Below, piece after piece: positions 34,240 through 46,378 of a stretch of 64,000 nt of DNA (the first letter of the stretch is position 1; each line of letters begins with the position of its first letter). The position numbers and the translations under genes were made by a program. Source of the DNA: Alligator mississippiensis (lineage: Eukaryota > Chordata > Crocodylia > Alligatoridae); the NCBI RefSeq assembly GCF_030867095.1, contig NC_081831.1:71190716-71254715 (forward strand), given 5' to 3'. The notes beneath the pieces are model-generated. The model was not told where the DNA came from, did no database searches, and saw only the letters and a program-made list of their open reading frames with translations.

Positions 34240-35717
34240 TGGGCGCATCTACACACGTGCTTAACTGAGCAGTAGACTAATTTGCTGCAGTGTAAAGCAT
34301 CACAGCCTCTACATGCGACACTATTAGACTGCAGCAAACTATTTTTTGCCAATGTAAGACAGTACTGTTGGGGACAGTACTATATTATGGCAGTGAAAAG
34401 AACATCACCTAAACTAGGGGTGCACTGATAGAGATTTTGGGGACCAGTACTAGTAGCCGATTTTTAAGGAAGCATATCAGCCAATACCAATCCAATATCC
34501 AATACAGCTGTGTGCAGCTGGTAAGTCTGTTGTGGTGGAAGGGGAAGGGGGAGGGAAGGAGCATGGGGGGCAAAGCAAGGCCCCCCCATGATGAGGGAGG
34601 GAGTAGGACTTGGATTGGGGCAGGTGCTGCCCAGCTGGGGCTGGACGGGGCAGGGAACAGGGGGGGCAGCTCCTGCTGCTGTGCACACCCCAGAAGCGCA
34701 CAGGGTGGGGGTGGGCATGCCCCTGGATCCACATGGGGCAGGACAGGGCTAGCTGAAGCTGCCAGTAGGTGCCCTGCTGGGCTATTCCCTGCAGGGGCTG
34801 GGCTGGGCAACAGCAGTGCTGGGAGTAGGCTGCAGCCACCCCAAATTTCACCATAGCCCCCCGCAACCCGTCCCCCCATGCCACCGCCACCACTTGCCCT
34901 AAGTGTAGCCCACCCCCCACCATGCGCTGGGAAAAGCTCAGTGCAGCCCCACCCCCCTGCTGCAGAGATCTGGGGGCACAACCCTCACGTGCCCTCCCAG
35001 GGTGCACACAGCTGCAGGAGCCACTCCCCCCTCCCTGCATGAGCCAAGGCTCTATCCCGCGCAAGGCAGGGCAGCGTCTGCCCCAGCCCTCTTCCCAGCT
35101 CAAGCCCCACTCCCTCCCTCACCACAGGGGGCCTTGATTTGACCCCCCACACTCCTTCCCTCCCCACTCCCCTTCCACCACAACAGATTTACCAGCTGCA
35201 CGCAGCTCTCCAAGCTGCCGGGCTGTGCTCCTTGCCACCTGCATGCGTGCACGAGCATTTATCAGCCAAGTTATTGGCTACATCAGGCCGATTTCCTATG
35301 CAATCAATTTTCTTTATATCAGTGCCGATCCAATATTGGACCGATGTATCAGTGCACCTGTAACCTAACCATGTATAAATGTGCCATCTAACCATTGTGC
35401 CTGGTCAGCCCAGGTAGCAGGGGGGCAGACTCCTGTCTGCCACCTAGCCACAGAACTCGGCAAGCTGGGGCGCTCTCGTGCCCCAGCCAGCCCCTCTGCT
35501 GTCAGATGATGCCTACTGGAGCCTGGGGCTGACCCCTAGGACACCTGTCAGCCAAAGGCTGACCCACCCTGATTCAAACTGCACAGCACTTGCATGTGCG
35601 CGCTGGGCCACAGCAGTTTGAGCATCTACAAGTGCCATTAAGGCGCTGTGATAAACTATGGCACAAACTGCACCGGAGTTTATCGCATCGCTTTAATGGC
35701 ACATGTAGATGCACCCA
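34240..35717. mobile_element. Chompy-like element carrying a nested hAT element
   Basis: The left end TGGGCGCATCTACACACGTG and the complement of the right end, TGGGTGCATCTACATGTGCC, are inverted repeats 1.48 kb apart. The 948-bp hAT-like element 34415-35362 sits inside with its own target duplication. Without it the outer element is about 520 bp. The segment near 35397-35412 (TGTGCCTGGTCAGCCC) reappears reversed at the window end. Confidence 0.65.
34415..35362. mobile_element. 948-bp non-autonomous hAT-like element
   Basis: The ends are TAGGGGTGCACTGATA and (complement of right) TACAGGTGCACTGATA, with flanks ACCTAAAC and ACCTAACC, a 7-of-8 target duplication. The outer parts match the 238-bp element at 9327-9564. 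The centre is GC-rich filler with open frames that have no family resemblance. Confidence 0.85.
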
Positions 35718-35804
35718 TTGATTGTACAGCAGATGTAGCCTATCCCAGACTTTTATGTATGTGTTCCAGTTTGGAAGGACCCCTTACTCAAAATTAGCTT
35801 AATG

Positions 35805-36142
35805 CAGGCGTGCTTAACTCCCAGCCCATGGGCCACCTGTGGCCTGCAGGTCTCCCCACAGGTCTAGGAAACTGGCAGTGGGAAAGTGGTGGCAATTACT
35901 ACTGCCGCCACCACTCCACCACCAAATTTCCAAGCCCTGTGGAGCTGGTATTCATGTGAATCAAGCAAGGCCCAATGCAGCCACATGGAAATGGTCCAGC
36001 CACATTATGTCCTGAAGGCAGGACCTTCCCACATACCTGAAATTGGCCTCTGGCTGGGCCAGCACTATACACCAGATGGGGTCCACAGCCAGATCTGGGA
36101 CCGCTCATCTGGCCCACAGGCCAAAAAGGTCAGGCACCACTG
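35805..36142. mobile_element. hAT-like MITE
   Basis: It starts CAGGCGTGCTTAACTC, and the complement of its right end reads CAGTGGTGCCTGACCTTTTT. Flanks GCTTAATG and GCCTACTG agree at 6 of 8 bases. Confidence 0.65.
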
Positions 36143-36150
36143 GCCTACTG

Positions 36151-37399
36151 TATCGTTTTCACACAAGCAGCATTAACTCTCTTTTCTAACTATTAAGTGC
36201 CTACTACACATTTCCCCATGCCATACATCTATTTGCAAATGTTAAAGTTAAGTTCAAACCCTAGGGTTGTTTTGTTTTTTCAACTATGAAAATATACCCC
36301 AAAATTTTCAGGACCTTGGTAAATGTCTGAGCAAACAGAGACTTTATATTATTCACTGAAGGATAAGCAAACTCGGTGCTTTAACAACTATGAGAAGGCA
36401 ACTCTAGTCCCAAGGACCAGACTAAACAGACTCATAGCAAAAGGTATCCTGACCTCAGCCCCTAGATGATGAGCTCTTACATTTACTTTCCTGATTTATT
36501 TAATCATGTGTTTTGACAAGTGCACCAATTTTTTACAAATTTTGTAAAAGAAAAAAAGTGCACATGGTTTAAAGCATAAAATTCAACTATACAAAACAAA
36601 ATACATTAGGAAAATGTTTACACATACATTTGGCTTCCTAGCTATCCTAAGATTTTCATGTATTCAGATCACAGTCTCGATACTGCTACATTAGTAAAGT
36701 GCTGCTGTTTACTCAAGCCTTATGGCCACACTTTTTAATTCATCAGTTAACTAGCTTGGACTCTCGGGATCACCAACTGGAGAAAACACATTTGCGTAAG
36801 GTTTTTTCCTAGTGGAAATGTACTCATTATGCATCACGGTCTCGATTAGTAATAGTTTCAAACTCATGGTTTGTGGAACAATAGAAGAAAGTTTGTTATA
36901 AAATATAATTTTGTGCACAGGATATTTTTTTAAAGTTGCCACCGTTATGCTTTACATGGTATTATGTAGCTACAAATATTGTAGAGAAGTCTAAAATATT
37001 TAAGTTTGTAATCAACTATTGATGTACTGAGTGTGTATATGCAAATTTATACATAGTATAATTAAAAGCAGTGTCGTCAACCCAAGCAGTAAAACAAGAG
37101 TCAGACTAGTCATGATAAATGCTTGCTTTTTTTTTTTTTTTTAATTGCCTTCTGGGTTTTGAGCCTGCAGGATTTATTTTCAATCCTCTATCTCCATTAT
37201 CACGATGAAACTAAAAGGTTACACACTAAAAAAAAAATTTTTTTAAAGCAGAGATGCTCATATATACATGGCTATAGCAATCAGAGATTTAATAGCACTA
37301 AGCATTACAAAACCCATGATTAAAATTGCAAGATTTGGTAACACTGCATGTGTCATTTTAGGACAGTAAGACACGACTAGAAGAAACAAATATGGGTTC
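36151..37399 (-). other. XIAP: XIAP intron 1, nothing recognised
   Basis: AT-rich sequence with poly(T)/poly(A) runs near 37130 and 37230. No gene or repeat family recognised. Confidence 0.45.
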
Positions 37400-37407
37400 C
37401 ATTAGAC

Positions 37408-37667
37408 CAGTGGTTCCCAACCCACAGCACACTGCTGCAGCCCATATGACATCCTGTTAAAAAAAAAAAAAAAAAAGTAAAGATATTTGACAGTGTAGAA
37501 GTGAGAGGTATTACAGAACATTGATTTGTATTGTATTACTGTCAGATAACAAATGCAAAACATTTTTTAAATGGATACACAGGAAGTAAGTTGAGCGTGC
37601 GCAGACCACAGAACACACTGACAGCTACAAGTGTGGACCGCTCCGGCAAATAGGGCGAGAACCACTG
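37408..37667. mobile_element. hAT-Charlie-like MITE
   Basis: It starts CAGTGGTTCCCAACCC and ends with the complement of CAGTGGTTCTCGCCC. Target duplication CATTAGAC/CATTAGAT, 7 of 8. It contains an A18 run. Confidence 0.8.
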
Positions 37668-37788
37668 CATTAGATGAACTGGGGGGAACAGCATCTTAGA
37701 GGTGTCCTCACCAAAGCATGAACTTTTTTCACTTCTCCTACAGCTATGTTAATATAGATTTCAGTGAAGACTTTAAGCTGTTCTAGGT

Positions 37789-38030
37789 CAGTGGTTCTCA
37801 AACCCTTTTTGTGAAAGGGACTGCAACATTCAAGAGAGACAAAGACAACTTTAAAGGCAAGACTTCCCTCCCCCAGCCCCATCATTCCTACACCATGCTC
37901 TCCAGGGGAAAAAAAGAAATCTTTTGGGGACGTAAAGAAACAGTTTATATCCCCCAATAAGCCATTTCTGAGCATTTCCATATCCATATCAGGTGTACAC
38001 AGACAGTAATAATGACCCCTTCTAGGCCAG
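37789..38030. mobile_element. hAT-Charlie-like MITE, left part
   Basis: It begins CAGTGGTTCTCAAACCCTTT, a typical MER5-like left end. No matching right end was found, so the extent is a guess. Confidence 0.4.
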
Positions 38031-38518
38031 AGAAAACAGCACAAGAGCCTGCCTACTGCAATAACCCTTAAGACTTAAGAAGCAAGTCACTTAAAACTTC
38101 TGATCCCCTATCAGTAACTATCCTCATGAACTACTGGTCTTTGCTGGGAATGTTTTTAATGAAAAAAAAGCAAGTCCACTTTATTTTTCCACAAGCTAAA
38201 CTCTAGTTATCTTTTAATGAACAGAATTTTGCTATAAAAGGTTCTCACCCTGGACACATTTATAGACATGCTTAACATTATTACTATGAACACCCTCATA
38301 GAAATGAACTGAGGAGCTTCCCAGAGGACAGCAGCTAAGCATGGCCCTGTCTGCATAACTAGGGTCACCAAAGCTAGAAAGTGAGCTGTAATTCCTGGCT
38401 TTTCTTCAGGAATGTACTGGAGTATTTCTAGCACCCTATGAACCACTGTTCTGTTGACAGTGGCCACGGAAACATGCAAGAACAAAAATGTGCTTCAGTG
38501 ACAAACTAAAAGTGGCAT

Positions 38519-38719
38519 ATAGGTTGTAGCTATGTTGGTCTGAGGACGTAGGCAGACAAGGTTCTTTGGGTAAATCCAATATTTTTTATTAGACCAACTC
38601 AAATAGTTGGAAAAATCCTTTGCAAGCTTTCTTCTTTGCAATACCCTTCATCAGGCTGAGGAAGCATCTGCAGTTGGGGTGTGCTCTTCCTGGATGGAAC
38701 AGAAAAGAAGCCAGAGGCC
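38519..38719. repeat. Interspersed repeat (GTTGTAGCTATGTTGGTCTG type)
   Basis: It contains TATGTTGGTCTGAGGAC, TTTTTTATTAGACCAACTC and TTCATCAGGCTGAGGAAGC, a combination I recall as frequent in crocodilian DNA. A reversed echo, TTGTTGGTCTAATAAAAG, lies near 40248-40265. The class is not certain (SINE-like or the end of a larger element). Confidence 0.55.
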
Positions 38720-39223
38720 ATTACACATAGGAGAAAGATGGGCAGTGAAAATGTAAACTGAGGAAGTCAGTGGGTGAAAGACACGTGGTGAGGAATGAAT
38801 ATAGCTGGTAAATAGTAGAGAGGTTACTTGGGGAGTCAGATGTTAGGCAGGTTATAATGGCACATTTGCATTAATTTTTCACATATGAAAAGCTTATAAA
38901 TAAATGTCTCTCTGTATACCTAACAATATGACAATACACAAAAATCACACTAACCACATCCTACCATTACAGGAAGCATCCAGTCATCAGATTCCAGAGC
39001 TAAAGGACCTTTCTGCCAGCAGCTGACAACCCTCTACGCCCATTGACTTCAAAAGGATACTGAAGGATCTCAGTATGAAACTCAATATTAAGAGCAAAAT
39101 TTGAGCCATCCTCAGATCTCTCACTACAGAGGACTACAGTCATACATGCAGCCCCACACTGAGTAGCAATTCTGAACTGCAAGTCTTTAAATACACAAAT
39201 TAAGCATTACATTATTGGAGAGG

Positions 39224-39249
39224 ATTTATTTATTTATTTATTTATTTTA
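39224..39249. repeat. (TTTA)n microsatellite
   Basis: About six tandem tetranucleotide units. Confidence 0.9.
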
Positions 39250-39904
39250 AGTTTCATGAACTGCTGAAAGTCTCACAATAAATTGGTATGTACTAGCCCT
39301 GGACACAAAGGATAAACTGTGAAGGAAAAAAAAAAGCAGAAGTTTTTCCCTACGGTTTAAAATCATCAAGCAGTATTTTCCTGTCATGTGCCTTATAGAA
39401 CAAAAGGCAAAAAGATGGCAAATATTGTATGCAGTCAATACTTCCTGTACTCAAACTTCTACAAAATATTCTCCATACTGTCAGCAGTTATTGGCATCAA
39501 AGATACTGGTTCAATGCTTCATCTAGAAAGCAAAAACTTTTATGCCTGACTCCATGCACTGAAGCAGAAGCTTTCACTCTCGAGACCAAGATGCAAAAAC
39601 TTTTAAAAACTAACTCAAAAGCTATCTAATAAAGGTTTGCCTTTATCTGGCTGCAAAGTTTCCTGTCTTGGGGGCGATGCTTTTTTTTTTTTCTTCTCTC
39701 TCCAGTCTGCATTAATATTCATACGTTATTTTCAAAGGCCAACCCAGGTTATAAAATTACTGCACTTTGTTAAACAATACTGCATTCAACACCCAAGAAA
39801 TGTGGGAAGAACCTTTAAAAAAAGGTTTATGAAATAAAGAATATTGCACCTGTGTTATCAAAGAGACAAAAGGTAAGTATTGCAAAGCTGTGCAAAGCTT
39901 TGGT

Positions 39905-40180
39905 TGCCAATTTGATTCGGCCTGATTCAGTGGTCAAATCTCTGAATCCGGATCAATTAAAGGGTCTCCCGATTCGAATCAGAACCCTCCAAACTGATTC
40001 GGAGAGATTCAGAAAGATTTGGTAATTTGGACAAAGATAGAGCTTTAAATGTTTTTTCCACATACCACAAGGTACCAGGAAGCTTGTGGATGCCGAGATG
40101 GTGGAGTGGATGGAGTGCCTCACAGGAGCACAGGGGAGTCCCCCGCACGCAGGGCAGCACACCCAGAAGTGGACCAATTT
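39905..40180. repeat. GATTCGG-type hAT-like repeat, partial
   Basis: It is rich in TTGATTCGGCC/GATTCAG motifs and then has AGCTTTAAATGTTTTTTCCA, the block shared with the copy at 40876. GC-rich sequence follows. Neither terminal repeat is clear. Confidence 0.5.
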
Positions 40181-40875
40181 ACTGTGAGACTTTCAGCAGT
40201 TCATTAAACTTAAAAGCTTACAACTAAAGAATTTTTTTTGCAAAAATCTTGTTGGTCTAATAAAAGATCTCTCTACTACAAGTCCTGATTGCCTTATGCT
40301 CACGATAGATTTCACTAGTTTTCTATTGAGATGGCTTTTGGATATATATTTTTTGCATTACAGTTGAAATATTTGAGTGAAATTAATGTATTACACAAAT
40401 GATTTGTAGTAGCAGTAATATGACAGTATTGCCTTACGCTTGTATTGGGCTCTTCTTAGTAAGGGTCCTAAGGTACTTCAAAATTCAGGAAATACTGAAA
40501 AAAGGCAGTCATGAGCTTTGCACTTCTGAGTATGTAAAAGAGGGTTTTCTTTTCAAAGTAGGTAATAGATTCCAAACATCTTGTGCTTAATTACTTGGGA
40601 GGCTTTGCCCTTCAAAAGTCAAAATAGTTATCTAGGTCAGATACGCAATTCAGCTGATTTAGCTCTTTGAAGAGGTAGGCAAATAAAGAGTAAGATATAA
40701 CAGATCCATAGTATCAAGCTTAGAGGTCAATAAAGCACTTATAAAATCACTGGTGATTAAAGCTAGGATTTAAGACTGGAGGGATATACTCAAATTATCT
40801 TGTGCCTCTGACTACAGCTTGTAAACAGAACCGTTTTCCAACTCCATTTGCTTAACCTGCTCATTGCATACTTAC

Positions 40876-41140
40876 TAGGGGTGTGTGAAATGGGCCGTAC
40901 CCGATTGGGTTTCGGCCCAAATCAGGGGCAGCGATTTGATTCGTATCGCTGTTCCAATTCGATTTGGCTAAAACTGAATCTGAAGATTCGATGCTGATTT
41001 GGAGAATCAGCAATTCGGCCATAGACACAGCTTTAAATGTTTTTTCTACATACCTTGACCTGCCGGGCACGGTTTGTATCCCACAGGAGCGCGGGGGGGC
41101 CCCCCCTGCATACTTGGTGGCAAACCCGGACATGGACCAG
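40876..41140. repeat. GATTCGG-type hAT-like repeat, left half
   Basis: It starts TAGGGGTGTGTGAAATGGGC, a hAT-style end related to that of 52696-53653, and contains AGCTTTAAATGTTTTTTCTA in common with 39905-40180, in the same orientation. The right end was not found. Confidence 0.55.
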
Positions 41141-42496
41141 AAAGACTTAACATATGGCTGCAGGATCGAGTTAGGGAGGAACCTCCTATTTCCACAAAAC
41201 AGGCATTAAGCACCAACACCTCAGCAGGTACTAAGGCATGCCAGAAGAAGTTTTCCCCAGGAATGCTTAAGGAAAACTGCCTTCATAAACCCAGATACAG
41301 GGTGTTTCCCCTGCCAGGTAAAGTACTTAACTATAAAACACAAGAACCTACCACAGGGATAGGATTACTACATGAGACATACGGTTCTACCTATTAAGCA
41401 CAGTCCTCCTCACTGCCATCTTTTTCAAAGTCATGGTGAACCACTAAACTGCATACATTTTTACTTCCTCTTCACTCCCACACCTGAGCTCTGCCTTTCT
41501 GTCCCACTCCCAATTATTCCTGTTTCTTCACCAGCCTTAAATGCCTGCCAAACATCACAAAACAGTTCACCCAAAATCCCTCTGTTGGCCCCTCTCTCCA
41601 CCAATGGACAGTTTCCAGGCACTCCCCTGCTAACTCAACCTGCCACTCAAGTTCATGAAAAGGTTCAAAGTATGGAAATATAGATACCAATTAACATGTT
41701 CTGCACAAATTCTTCACCTGGTGTAAAGAGGACAGAACCCAGCAGGCCTGGAACAGTGACTCAATCTAAGGGTCACAAGTAGCTGGCTTTTACTTTCATT
41801 TACATTTGGACTCTAGTCTCTCACTTTCCTATTCTCACACTAGCCAAATACACACGGTGGGGACTGCTAATACATGGGGATGTTTTAATCGCCAAAAACA
41901 GAAAGAATAGAAACATGCATTAAACAAATAAGTCTAATAGCTTTTTTAATCAGAACTTAACCATTGGTCTTTGTAGTGCCATTTTAAAATAGCTTAAGCA
42001 TAATTAAACCTTTCAAAGTGATATTTTAATGCAAATGACCTTTCAATCGTTTTATGTGAAAATAATTTAAATATGCAAGTCAACTTAAATGCACAGCTTT
42101 TTGGTAAAGCATCCTGTTCTGCTACAGTAAAAGTGTCATACAACCACTAGGAGTTCACTACACACACACCTTACATTTTAAAACAGGGAAAAAACTATTT
42201 GTTGACAAAAAAAAAAAAATATTTCTCCAAAAATATCCTAAATGCACAGTAATCCAAGGCTACAACCCCCATAATTCATTCACATGTTCTGAAATACAAA
42301 CATCTCATGCAGCTAATATTGGTTCATAAACATCAGACCACAAAACCCTTTAACACTGCGGTTGTCATCAGCTGCGTGTTTTCATTCTCAGCATTGTCCT
42401 CTCCACGTTGTGCTGAGCAATACTGAACACAGTGAGATAAATACATTCATATTTACCAAGACTGAAGTTTCGCTAACATCAATGCACTAGTTTACA
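41141..42496 (-). other. XIAP: XIAP intron 1, nothing recognised
   Basis: No exon or repeat could be supported. Confidence 0.4.
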
Positions 42497-42660
42497 CTGG
42501 GCACGTCTACATGAGACGCTTTGAGCACATTAGACTAAACCCATGGCACATTAGCATGGTGGACAAAGTTAATGCACAGGCATTGAAGTAACGCACAGTA
42601 GATCTAGTCTAATGCAAATGAACATCACTTACAACTGCTACTTCAATGCCTGGCAAAAAA
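42497..42660. repeat. Chompy-like end
   Basis: CACTGGGCACGTCTACATGA matches the left end of the element at 34240. Internal ATTAGACTAAA and TAGTCTAATGCAA blocks are inverted. The right end is missing. Confidence 0.45.
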
Positions 42661-45572
42661 AAAACAGCTGACCTTTCTGTCTCAAATTCCTACTTCTCTC
42701 TATTTGAAGGGATGTGATAGAGGAATGTCTTCAACCCTGCATATACAGAAGAATCACTTTACATACCACAGGGAGAAAAAAACAAAACAAGACAATAAAA
42801 TAGTAGCCATTTCAAACAATTCCCAATACAATTCGTAGTAGTCAAATGATACTTTCCAGCTTAGTAGCCAAGGGGGAAAATACTATAATTTAAATATATT
42901 TTCCTCCTCAAGCAAGGTAGGCAAGCTCTAATTCATGCATTTATTTAGATTTTTAGCCAGAATATTATGATTAAACAGCCCCTTGCAACAGATACAGAGG
43001 AATCTTCAAGCAGTACATTATGCTCCTGAGAACTTGGCATGTCAACCCAAACATTTCAAATCAGTAGCGTCTTGTCAGACTGATTCCATGTTTATGCACA
43101 AGGCACTATTGAAAATATTTTTTGCAACATCTAGCTTTTTCCTGGAAATGTACCATCTTAAACCTCATTAATACCTTATATTGCCAAAATAATGCATAAA
43201 AGCATAGAGCAACATGACAGTTTTTGAGTGCTAATTATTGCTAAACCTTCAACCAACGTAGGTAGATTTCTTAACACATGGCAATTGTTTTAATTACATT
43301 AGCTGCCTGACACATCACCTCTTTCTTGTTAAATATTTCAAAGGAATGAAGGAAATAGCCTTCATCTCTATGGGGCAGGGGACTTGCCACCTACATAGTA
43401 AAACATTCTAATCACAACAGCAGAGACATTACAAATACATCACAAACATCAGTTAGTCCTTCACATACTCCATTTAAATTTCAAAGAGCCTCCATTGTGA
43501 CACTCTCTTCAATAATACTGCTCTCTCTTTCTGAATACCTTTTTGCCTGAGAGAAGACAATACTCATAACTTAACACACATCTTTCCATTTCAAACACGT
43601 GGCATTCAAGTGACTTCCTACTTATGCAGAACATTTGCTTTGAGGCTTATGCTCAAACTCATTGTTCCATAACACAATGGTATTCAAATTACCTTTAAAA
43701 AATGTAAAAGGGAAATTAAAATTGCACTGCTGCATAAAAGTAAATTTCTATAAAAAGGTTTTATAGAAAATAAGTCATTCTGTACTACTTTTCTGTTAGT
43801 TGAGTTTTAATACCTTGTCCTATGGAAGCACAAGGTCAATTAAAAAATTAATTGCTGAGATGCATATATTAAAGGAAAAAGACAAGCTCCCACCTAACAG
43901 CTGTGGCATAATACTTCACCATGCAAGCCAGTTAGCTAGCCTGAATTCAGAGAGTCAATTTTGTGTGTACAGGATAGCCAGGCCTATTTTATAAATATAC
44001 AAAAAAAAATCTGACAAAACTCAACAATTAAGTTTTGATGAACCAGAACTTTAAATCAGCACATCTATACTGCATAAAGTTTTCCAATGCAAAATATCTA
44101 ATAATACATGAACTAAACAAAACTTGTTTTTAGCAGAACTTATTTCCTGGAGTTTAAGAAACATTAATCCTGCTTTTAAATATATGAAAGAATTAGGCAA
44201 AAGGAAACTTCCACTTTGAAGTAAAAAAAAAGAAAGAGATACCAAATTGCAGTCAATGTTCGAAAACATTTCGTTCTTTACAATTGTCAGAAAAAACAAA
44301 GATTAATATGAAAAAACATTAGAAATAAATGAGAAAATCATCCAAATGGAAGACCTGCAAACTGTGATTTGTAAATGAAACCAATTCTGATTTAACTGAC
44401 AAGTCGTAACAGGCACGATTTCATATAACGCCACCACATTCCCAATGCGACTCTGAGATGCAACAATTCTATGACAAGTGCCTACTTTTCCTTTCAGGTA
44501 CTTTTTATGAGGATTAAGGACAGTAAATAATCACATGTTCAGGACAGATAGGGATAAGCACAGACTTGTTTTTAATGCAGACTTTCCCTTTTCCATGTAA
44601 CAAGCCTAAATAAAACAAATGCATCCTTTGCATCAGAGGGAGAAGTACATCCTCATGCTCTCACAACTCACATTTAAGTGCAAGAACAATGCTGTAGCTT
44701 AATATGCACTTGATCTTGAAATATGAGTACGGTGCAGAACATACTGTACCCGTTGACACGAACAGTTCTCGTGTCACTTTGCTGAAGTTCACTTTGCAGC
44801 CGTGCAGCTGCAACTATCAAGCAGGAAAGCAGTTACTAACAGTTGAAATGCTTAAGGAAAAATGTTTTAATAACATGCTTGCTAAAAAGTCAATGTTTCA
44901 AAGTATGAAAGCCTTTATTTTCAAAGACCAGAGGCAATTTTGAAAGCTGTGCTGCGGTTGGAGTGCTTGTTTTATTTTTACAAAGCGGGTACACAGCGCG
45001 ACAAAATACTGAGACACACTAGAGCAGGTGCTGAGTCAAATGCGGACTTTTTTCTAACATTTATTTCTCCAGGAAAGCTCAGCTCAGCTTTGTTTATCTG
45101 ACTTTTCCAGAGGCCCTGCTTAATTTTCTGGCTTGGCTTAAAGGGTACAACTATTCACCCATTTCAGGTCACAGAATTTTAAATCCTCCAGGCTCCTAGC
45201 ATTTGGATCTAGTCACAAGGGCTTTTTATCCTCTCACCTTGACAAGCAGATATTTTTAGTCTTTGATATTACTTCCCAAACTTTCTGAATCAATGGATCA
45301 CTGTCAATCCTATGTCAAGATTTCTTGTAGATCATCATGCACCCTCATCAAACTTTTATTTGGAACGGCAAGGAAGAGGCCTGTTGTGATCTGCAGACTA
45401 GCTGCCATGGACAATAAAGAAAACCATCATAAAGATCTAGCTTTCACTGGGTTATTTTTTCCTCAAGGAAAGTGCCTATTGTTAAGATTATGATGTATTA
45501 AATTGTTAGGAGAAGTGTCTACCCAAAGAAAAAAAATAATGGAACTATTTAGACACATTTACTATGAGAGCC
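42661..45572 (-). other. XIAP: XIAP intron 1, nothing recognised
   Basis: Long AT-rich stretch without a recognisable repeat or exon. If old conserved elements exist in this intron, such repeat-free stretches are where they would be. Confidence 0.4.
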
Positions 45573-45812
45573 CAGTGGTTTTCAGTATTTTAGATTCAAG
45601 ACATGCCCAGCTAAACTCAGGGCAACCCTCAGAAAATGCCAAGGTTTTGCTTTCACTCATTTTTTGACCATGGAAGAGTAATTGAGTAATTCTCTCTTTT
45701 ACAAGGAACTCAGAAAGACCACAACAGGTTTGAATGTTTCTGGTGCTGTAGATTCCTATAAGAAAACTCTGGGTTTAATCTTGTGAATCGTGTGTAGGTG
45801 TTTGACCACTTA
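45573..45812. repeat. Old interspersed repeat, sister of 10803-11021
   Basis: It starts CAGTGGTTTTCAGTATTTTA and shares the ordered blocks AACTCAGAAAGACCA, GATTCCTAT and ATCTTGTGAATC with the copy near 10.8 kb. Probably a hAT-Charlie-type MITE. Confidence 0.55.
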
Positions 45813-46089
45813 GTGCTAATATGTGGCAGCCTGTGCCACCATGGCTAGAAATCATTACAATAGACTGCCTTGTGCCAAAAACAAGAACAGGGGCACAGGA
45901 GATTGTGAAGTTAGAAGTAGTAACATAAGTGAAAGGAGATTTTAATATCTCCGTTCAGATATCCAAATATTCTCTATTAAGAGAAAACATTACCAGGGTT
46001 TTTATTAGACAATGTTTTGGGCAAAGTAAACAGTAATTATAAGCAGTTTTCTAAATAGTGTTTTTTTTTTAATTTTGACATGTCAGATA

Positions 46090-46376
46090 AAGTAAAATCC
46101 CTGTTATCTGGCATTTTACTAACTAGCACACTTTACTAACCAGAATTTCTGGCCGGCCGGATGCAGGGGGGCAAGGGGGGGAAACTTGCATGTGGCAGCT
46201 GCTGTCACCACCTACTACCCTGCACTGCCACTGCTTGGTGTGTGCCTGCTGCCACCTGCCCTCCCCCCCCCATGCGCAGTCGCCACCCCCGGCTCTGAGT
46301 TATCTGAAAACCCCTGCTGGGTTATTTTTACGTAACTGCCAATCCCCTCACCATGGGGATGCCGGAGATTTTACCA
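46090..46376. mobile_element. Tigger/pogo-like MITE
   Basis: Inverted ends AAGTAAAATCCCTGTTATC and (complement of right) TGGTAAAATCTCCGGCATC, each abutting a TA dinucleotide (46088-46089, 46377-46378). TA duplications and the GTAAAATC end are typical of Tc1/mariner pogo-Tigger MITEs. The centre is GC-rich. Confidence 0.7.
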
Positions 46377-46378
46377 TA

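Noticed and set aside
34409-35167. Frames up to 208 codons
   Set aside because: They lie inside the hAT-like element 34415-35362, with no transposase motifs.
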